Assembly (NCBI GenBank): GCA_024305745.1
Contig: JAHRBS010000012.1
Span: 811,001-875,000 of the forward strand
Reading direction: 5' to 3'
Length of the DNA stretch: 64,000 bases
Origin: Polyporus tsugae
Taxonomy: Eukaryota; Basidiomycota; Agaricomycetes; Polyporales; Polyporaceae
Made by a program: the position numbers and the translations under genes. Under the pieces are notes generated by a model, which was given only the letters and a program-made list of their open reading frames with translations, had not been told where the DNA came from and made no database searches. This document shows, piece by piece, positions 57,513 to 64,000 of this stretch; positions within the stretch are counted from its first letter, which is position 1, and each line of letters opens with the position of its first letter.

Positions 57513-57847
57513 GCTTCGGGTAAGGTAACACCTAAATCTCCAAGATACACTCCGCTTTCGCCATGCTTTCGATGTATTCTTCAACCGCCATACAAACTCC
57601 GGAACCAAGAGCCCACTAGACTGATGCAGCGGACGGGCTGCAAATGGGGAGGTTGTTAGCCTACCTCACGCTGCAAACAGAGAAGGCGAGCTGTCGTGGT
57701 ATTCTATATCTATGCTGGCGAATCTATATTACAACGCTATATTGTCCCGACGGCTATCTCTACAGCCTACTTTTGCGGGCATCGAATCTAGGAGTGCGAC
57801 GCACGTCGACCAGTCACCGGCATGTTTCTCCTGGGTACCGTGTCCGC
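57513..57847. other. Convergent 3' region, no gene seen
   Basis: The RRF1 and ORT1-like genes end towards each other; only 3' untranslated sequence is apparent. Confidence 0.4.
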
Positions 57848-59046
57848 TCACCCAAACCGCTGGCTCAACCCATCGTAAATCAAGAAGATCAACGCACTGC
57901 TTGGTATTGCCCGCGCGACCGTGATCCCACAGCCCGCATACAAACCCCGCACCCCGCCCCGCCTCCACATCTCCCTTGCCGTGCCCACAAAGCTCGGCCG
58001 TTCGCCGCCCGCGCGGGGGCCCCGCAGCTCCGCCTCTGTCTGCATCGAGCTCTTGACCGTGTCCGCAGGGAAGAGCGCGACGTTGTACGCGACCCCCGCA
58101 CATGCGCCAGCCGTCGCGCTCTCCCACGGGCGCAGCTCGCGCTTGTCCGCGAGCCCGAGCCCGCGCCGTTGCAGGAGCAGCGCGGAGGCGCCCTCCTTCG
58201 AGGCGAACCATGCAGCGGCGCCACCCGTCTCGCGTATGAGCGTGCCGGTGTGTCCGAGCCAGAGGCCGCGCAGGCCGGTGTCGCGCACGACTGAGGTCAG
58301 CACGGCGATGGGCCCGGGGAGCTTGGGTATTGAGGGCGCGGGTGGATGTACGGAGAGTGCCGCGGCGGCGGCGGTGGCGCTTGCGGGGTAACTAGATGCG
58401 GAGAAGGCGGCGGCGGTGGGGGCCATGAGCATCTGTACTTGCATCTTGCACTTCACGAGCTCGATGGGTGTCCTGGGTCGGCACAAGCATAGGCATGGGC
58501 AATACGCAACATAGCTTAAACAAATGGGACGCACAGAACGAAGCTAGTGACCGCGCCCGCACCCGCGCCGGCAAGCGCGAGCTGGCCGAGGGAGAGCTGA
58601 CTAGTGATAGGTATCCCGTTCGCCCACTTGATCGCGTTTTGGATCTCGGTGTACGACCAGAAGAGCGCCGCGTTCTCCGCCATTGCGCCCACGATCGGCG
58701 CGGGCAGGCCCTGCCACGCACACAAGCAGTAATATTAGAAAAAAAAACACTCTCATGTGTGCATACTGTAGAGGAACAGGGAGACGAAGAGGGGAAGAGA
58801 GGCAGGACGCACCCGATAGAGCCCCGCAATGCCTTCCTTCCTCCATGTCTGCGACAAACAGTCTAATGGCCCGCTGAACCGCGCCTGTGCGTCGAGCACC
58901 TGGGACTGGAGGCGGACCTTGGTGAGGTCGAACGGGTGCTCGAAGAACTTAGACGTGATGCCGGCGACGCTCCCGAAGGTGATGTCCTTGAGCGCACGGA
59001 TGGCGATAGAGTCCGTCGTGGCAAGCTCCTCCTGGGTGACCTCCAT
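57848..59046 (-). CDS. ORT1: Mitochondrial carrier, ORT1/ARG11-like (ornithine/arginine)
   Basis: Three exons (58813-59046, 58535-58710 and 57848-58472) close in phase to 344 residues. Three carrier repeats are visible with the signature Px[DE]xx[KR]: HPFDLTKVRLQ in the first (Pro38), TPIELVKCKMQ in the second and FPADTVKSSMQ in the third. GLYRGLPAPIVGAMAENA and GLYAGCGITVARAIPSSA follow the first and third signatures. The second-repeat sequence, with ELVKCKMQVQ after an even-numbered helix, resembles the yeast ornithine carrier Ort1, which exports ornithine from the matrix for arginine synthesis. A roughly 35-residue Ala/Ser/Pro-rich insert sits in the second matrix loop (PTAAAFSASSYPASATAAAA). 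Substrate assignment within the carrier family is moderate. Confidence 0.88.
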
Positions 59047-59720
59047 CGTGCTGGTGGGTTCTACGGTGGCCTCACGTGTTCGGGTACGGTGCCGCTGTCA
59101 GAAAGAGACTGGGACGGTGGTCGTTCAGTCGGAGGTCGTTCAAGTTGGACGACAAAATGTCCTGCCGGTACTGATTCGGATGCTGGGAACACCAGAGAGC
59201 CTCGTGCCAGTTACGGAGGGAGACTGTTGGGGAAGAGCGTGCAGAGCTACGAGAGCATTGTGGCCGATGAGGACGAATGAGACGCTGTAGACCGGAGGTC
59301 GTGGCGAGTGGCGAGAGGCTCTGAGTAGCACAGTCCGTTCCGACTCGCCGAGAAACCTGCTCCTATCTAGGCGCCCACGTTCGTCGGCCCCCTTCCTTAT
59401 AAGTTAGGTCGTGTCATAATAATGAGTCCAAACTGCGACCAGACAAGAACACGACGATTTGTGGAGCCCTGAAAGAAAGACTACAGCGACATACAGCAAC
59501 AGAACAAGAGCCACTGTATATAACATACACTGCGGGTAAAATATAGAAGGTGTCCTTGTTGAGTAAGTAGAACAGTCGTTAGTAAACTATAAGCACACTG
59601 CGCTATCGCAAAAGTCGTTATAGCGTCCATCCCGTGTCGTGACCATGTCCGCGTTCGACCCTCCCAAATAAAATGAAAGCAATAAGCATCTTCTCTAAAC
59701 TTGAGGCTTTTCATCCCTGC
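59047..59720. other. Intergenic region with a CACGTG box near the carrier start
   Basis: CACGTG lies at 59073-59078, about 27 bases upstream of the carrier ATG. The remainder is the carrier upstream region and the 3' region of the GH16 gene; no gene is supported. Confidence 0.4.
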
Positions 59721-61319
59721 TCATGTGAGCAAGAGCAGACCGAGCATCGCGCTGATCAGCCCCAGGGCCCCCGCACTCGTCGCGATCCTGGGCCCGCCAG
59801 ACGACCTATTTTGGCCAGGCTGGGCGGTGCGTGTCGAGCTATCAGTGGTCGTGATGACGGTGGTACTCGTCGACCCGGATGGTGTGGAAGTTGGGGTAGG
59901 CACTGCACCGGTGGTGTATGCGCGAACGTAGTTGATCTCGAACCACGCGTCGTCGTATGTGGGGCTGCCCGGGCCTGTGACGCCACATGTCCCTGAGCAG
60001 CCAGAGCTTTGGTATATGCTCTCCACGCCGGCCCTGTAAAGTAGAGGGGTTAGTCCCCGGAAATAATGGGATGGACGACGACAGGCGTTGCTCACCAGTC
60101 TCCACAGAGCGCGATGTCGATCACGAGTTGCTGGGGCGTGAAGTACTTGGTGATAGGGCAGTCCGCCGAGACAGGGTAGCTCGCTGACGGTGTGCCCCAA
60201 GAGGATATGTCGATCGTCGACTGGTTCTGCGTCAGCTCCGCAGGCACATCCGGTCTCTACAATCGGCCATCCATCCCGTCAGCGTTTAGCACACCGCACA
60301 GCCAGAACATGTCGCAGACATGTCCAAGATGGTACTCACACTCCAGAACCAGATGAAAACCCCCGCAACATCAAACTGAGTGGCCCACACGCCGCCGCCG
60401 GCGTTGGCGAAGCCCTCGCCAAAGCTGTTGGCCTTGTTCTCGTGCACGGTGCAGCCTGGGCCGGCGGAACAGTTGGTGAAGCCGAGTGAGCCCGACTGGA
60501 CGATGTTCTTGTCCGTGGTGCAGCCGTCGAGCGTGTGGATCGCCATCTGATTCGACGACATCATGTTGACGCCCTCCACAATGTCTATGTAGGGACGCCG
60601 CGTTCAGCATGCGAGCCAGAGGTTAGTGGGAGGTACCCGACGGGAACACACACCGATCTCGCCGTCATCCGGCCACAACGGGCCCTTCGTCCAGAACGCG
60701 GGCCACACCGAGCACCCGTACGGCATGTGCGTTGCGTCAAACACCCACAAGCTGCCATAGTCGTAAGAGTCTTTGCTCGTGATGCGGATCTACATGATAC
60801 CACAGTCAGACGTCGGAAGCCATACGCGCACGCAACACGCAACACGCAACACGCAACACAAACTGTGACAACACTCAGAGACGTACCGTATTCCTCCTAG
60901 GGTCTTGGCTGGCGGGGACGTTTGTCGTGTTGTCCACCCGGATGATCGCCCTTCCTGCGTCGTTGACGTACGCCAGGTGCTCTGCCGTCGCCTCCGTCTG
61001 GTTCAGCCACCATACGTCACCTGTCGACCATTCATACGTTCAGCATCCAATCTCATCCCATCCTTCGCCTCCCGCCCAGTGCAAGTATAGAAAGCAAACA
61101 AACATGGCCCGCGCCCACGATCGGCACAGGGCCAAAGAAGAAGGGCATCAAGGAAGTAAATAAGGACTCACTGAGTGTCAAGTTATCCCACGACCCGTAA
61201 TAGTCCCACCCGTCGAAGAAGTGCTGCCCGGAGTAGTCGCGGGAGAGGTTGAACGCAATAGCGGGAGTGAGAACCGCCGCCATGGCGAGCACAAACGATC
61301 GTCGTCGAGGGGAAGCCAT
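59721..61319 (-). CDS. Secreted GH16 beta-1,3-glucanase-like protein with GPI-type tail
   Basis: Six exons close in phase to 378 residues: 61172-61319, 60887-61020, 60654-60789, 60340-60584, 60096-60256 and 59721-60033. The protein begins with a signal peptide (MASPRRRSFVLAMAAVLTPA, cleavage near IAFN). The catalytic ExDxxE of GH16, read as WPDDGEIDIVEG, is formed across the third intron with Glu138, Asp140 and Glu143. The FDGWDYYGSWDN start and CSVWPAFWTKG are typical of fungal endo-1,3(4)-beta-glucanases acting on laminarin or the fungus's own wall. The tail is Thr/Ser-rich and ends in a hydrophobic helix (LGLISAMLGLLLLT), suggesting a GPI anchor to membrane or wall. A role in wall remodelling is inferred. 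Confidence 0.93.
60830..60857 (+). repeat. Four copies of a 7-bp repeat in a GH16 intron
   Basis: ACGCAAC is repeated four times exactly within the second intron of the GH16 gene (60790-60886). This is a small minisatellite that does not touch coding sequence. Confidence 0.9.
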
Positions 61320-62462
61320 CTGGGCAGTCTTCCGCGGGCCTTTTTATGCACTACGACGAAGATGGAGCGCACGCGAGCAGGAATGGTGCGAGGCGGCACT
61401 GAAGGCGATGGGCCCGGACGGTCAGGGGGAGACGCAGTGACGGCGATGCAGTGCGTGCGTGCAGGGCGGAAGGGGAGCCGAGGCCGTGAGTCGCGACGCT
61501 AGGGCGGGAAGGGAAGGTCCGGCGTAAATGAGGAGCACGAGAGTCCCTGCAAGGCTCAGGCCGCGTCCGAGCCTGGACGAGCGCGACTTGCTCGCTATAA
61601 GGGAGGCGCAGGGGATGGAACGAGCGTTGCCCCCAGGAGAAGACCGGCGCGAGCACTCGAGGTCGTTCAAACGTTCAATGCCCGGTCGCTCGGAAGTGAA
61701 ACTCTGCAGGAAGGCGTTAAGATCTCGTGCAGTCGTTATTCCGACCAGCCGTGTTGAGACCGGTAGGAGGCAGCGTCAATCCCGGGTTTCAGACGTTGGC
61801 CTATGAGGAAGGAAAGGTCAACAACGGAGCTGCGGTTGGAGTTCGGAGGACCAAAGACGAACCGTCCAGATGTGAGTGAGCCAGAAAACGCGGCAAACGA
61901 AGGCCGACGACATTCGAAACCCAACATGGGCGGCCAATTGGGATGGGGATAAGGACGGATAACACGAGGACACATCCATCAAAGAGAGTTGGCACGCGCG
62001 GACCTGCCTCGTGCCCCCGAGTCAGGCCTGACAGGTGGGCGCTCCGATCCTTCCCCCGGTTCTCCTTGGAAGTTGGGACAGTTGGCGCCCTGGGTCTCCC
62101 ACAAAAAGGCCACACTTCGTCTCGCTCCTTCTCATGAAGATAGGTTCATCTACTCTCCATAGCAAGTCAACTGATAAAGAGCAATCTCCATGCCGAGAGC
62201 TTCAATGATTACTGGCGAGCCGGGATTCCCCGAAAATTCTCGAGTACAGCCTTGCCCCCGAATGACCGGGCTCCTTTGCCCGGTTGCTTTGCGCTGCAAC
62301 ATTCCAACCTCGCCCCCATGGGAAAACAGTGGACAAGCGCAATCGCAGACCTGCGTGGAGGTCCAAAGGAGCGTAAATATAGATTGTGCATACATGGAAG
62401 GAACGTGATGATAAGGCTACTGTCGGGCGTACCTCGACCTCGCTCGCATGGCTGACCCATAT
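61320..62462. other. Intergenic stretch, no gene seen
   Basis: Upstream region of GH16 and 3' region of the right-edge transporter. An A/T-rich TATA-like element on the minus strand near 61340-61348 lies close to the GH16 ATG. No gene is supported in the remaining sequence. Confidence 0.4.
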
Positions 62463-64000
62463 CTATGTGTGGTCGCAGCAAACCCTGTTAACATCTCGAG
62501 CACTGAACCTCGGCCAAGGAAGGCGCCACGCTCACCTCATAAGGAGAACGGGGATAGGAATGGTAGCGATCGTGACGCAGCCCGACAACGTCGACGCCCA
62601 GTGCAGTCCGAGAACCCGGAACATCCCCTCAGACACTATCTGGAAGCGGCACCAGTCAGGGACGCTGTCGACTGCCACCATCCACGGAAACGCTGCGAAC
62701 GTACCGGGAACACGGCGAGGAACACGTTGCTCAGTGCAAAGGCCCACCCGAGCGCCGTGGCGGACGCGCGTTCGTACACATCTGCATTCGTGCCCGCACG
62801 AGGGTCAGTTCGCATCGGATAGCGGCACGGAGCTAAAGAGAGCACCGATAATGTATACGACGACGGCCGCCTGAATAGTGCGTGCACGACCACGATGAGT
62901 CGGGTCTAACCAGGTAGAGGCGAAAGTACTAACCGACAGCAACATTGAAGAGATGCCTACGACCGCGCCTGCAGAGATCGGAGCACCGACGCCAACGTTC
63001 GGGAACGCCGTCCACCTAGACATGCGCCTCGTTGTCTTAGCCCATCCAGAACGCTACCTAACGGGTCGCTCACCCGAACCAGAAGAACCCGATCGCTAGG
63101 AACGGCGCACAGCCGACAGCGAATATAAGCCGCGTCTCAGGTGGGATGCTCTCCGGGGAGTATCGTCGCAGTACTTCGGGTCGGTAAAATCGCGGCAGGA
63201 ATAGCTTTTCGTACTGTCCAAGAAACGTTAGCCGAAAGCGTATCTTCGAGCGAAGGAGACATACGAGGTTCATTCCCACCACCTGGCTTATGATGACTGT
63301 TAGGTTGGCCATAACTAGAACGGTGAGAAGGTTAGATGAAGTCTCAAGCAGGTCACGCAGAACCTACTTATTACGCTGACAGGGTGGTAGGTTCGCGATG
63401 CTATCCCCGCCGCTGCATAGTAGATATTCAGGGAGGCGACGATGAACTGTTTGTGTTTCAGGCTATGCCGACCCGGTAAGTTTAGATAACTTACTGCCAA
63501 ATACACCCCTGACAGGATGAGAACTGGATCGCGAATCGCCAAGGCGAGCGGGCTTGCGACGGTCTGCCCACCTTCGCGTGACAACTCTGTCGGTGCATGA
63601 TATCGGTGGTCATGCATCTGCTTTCGCAAATGTCTGGCATGGTTCGCAAGGATCGTTGGCCTAGGCAGGAGCTGTTAGCCACGGAACGCTCTCATTATAC
63701 TTGAGCTAACCGTACCGGTGTGTTTCAGGGAAGGTCAAAGCTATCACAGCCGCATAGACCCCTGCCTGTATAAATGACATGTATTCATCCCCAAAGCGCA
63801 TTAAGAGGAAAGACGCGGTGCGTACGACGATGGCGAAAACCCAAAGGATACCACGCCAACCAAGTTTCGAGTTTACCATCATTCCACCTATCCCAGCCCC
63901 GCTGAAAGCGATTTTAGATTAAGTGTGGGATTGGATAAATCAAGGTCAAGGAAGCACGGACGCTGATGGAAGAATCAACTGCTGGGTGAACGCTCCCAGT
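62463..64000 (-). CDS. MFS transporter, truncated by the right edge
   Basis: Clear exons on the minus strand are 63074-63213, 62934-63015, 62846-62870, 62705-62781 and 62536-62639, followed by a short last exon ending at about 62463. Further exons lie at 63.3-64.0 kb (AGIGGMMVNSKLGWRGILWV; YMSFIQAGVYAAVIALTFPE; ALAIRDPVLILSGVYLAV). The translated order (RLIFAVGCAPFLAIGFFWFG, WTAFPNVGVGAPISAGAV, DVYERASATALGWAFALSNV, LGLHWASTLSGCVTIATIPI) is that of the C-terminal half of a DHA1-type drug or metabolite exporter. Exon lengths of 82, 25, 77 and 104 bases equal those of the transporter at 21303-24167, so the two are paralogues. The N-terminus lies beyond the window. Confidence 0.88.

Overview
The window reads as nuclear DNA of a filamentous basidiomycete, most likely an Agaricomycete and possibly a polypore. 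Genes are dense and lie on both strands. They are cut by many short GT-AG introns of about 50-60 bases, several exons are only 16-25 bases long, and there are no operons. The families present (an expanded-type G-alpha, KAR5, an RBR ligase with CCCH fingers, GH16, a basidiomycete-style F-box gene) fit this. I joined exons by hand; where reading phase closes through every junction I give an exact structure.

Layout. 1-181 is one arm of a near-perfect inverted duplication whose other arm (5226-5406) is the upstream region of a small membrane-protein gene (5483-6172). Between the arms lies a two-RRM RNA-binding protein gene (1470-4729). 6678-10540 (-) is a complete MSH2 mismatch-repair gene with three MluI cell-cycle boxes upstream. 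11778-13952 (-) is an intronless F-box gene, 14992-15596 (-) a PMP3-type proteolipid gene, and 16290-18480 (-) a divergent G-alpha subunit gene. A 2.8-kb stretch without a recognisable gene leads to an 18-exon MFS transporter (21303-24167, +). 25024-28750 (-) encodes a LARP1-like La-motif protein, 30906-32393 (+) a short-chain dehydrogenase, and 32648 to about 34.5 kb (-) an unrecognised protein. 36056-37924 (-) is S-adenosylhomocysteine hydrolase, which shares a 261-bp divergent promoter with a small SOM1-like mitochondrial gene (38186-38624, +).

The right half holds a serine-rich coiled-coil protein of unknown function (41333-42594, +), a glutathione transferase (43591-44792, -) divergent from a KAR5 karyogamy gene (45061-47426, +), and a very large gene (48085-53780, +) combining five CCCH fingers, RRM-like segments and a C-terminal RBR ubiquitin ligase. 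It continues with a proline/serine-rich protein (54561-55569, -), a mitochondrial ribosome recycling factor (56521-57512, +), an ORT1-type mitochondrial carrier (57848-59046, -), a secreted GH16 glucanase (59721-61319, -), and a second MFS transporter cut by the right edge (62463 to beyond 64000, -) whose exon lengths match those of the first.

The genes do not form one pathway. Most are housekeeping (DNA repair, methyl cycle, mitochondrial translation and import, arginine/ornithine transport). KAR5 and the G-alpha belong to mating and signalling. I saw no transposase, CRISPR array, tRNA or rRNA. The candidates for something under-described are the CCCH-RRM-RBR protein, the G-alpha lacking its catalytic glutamine, the inverted promoter duplication, and the unrecognised gene at 32.6-34.5 kb.
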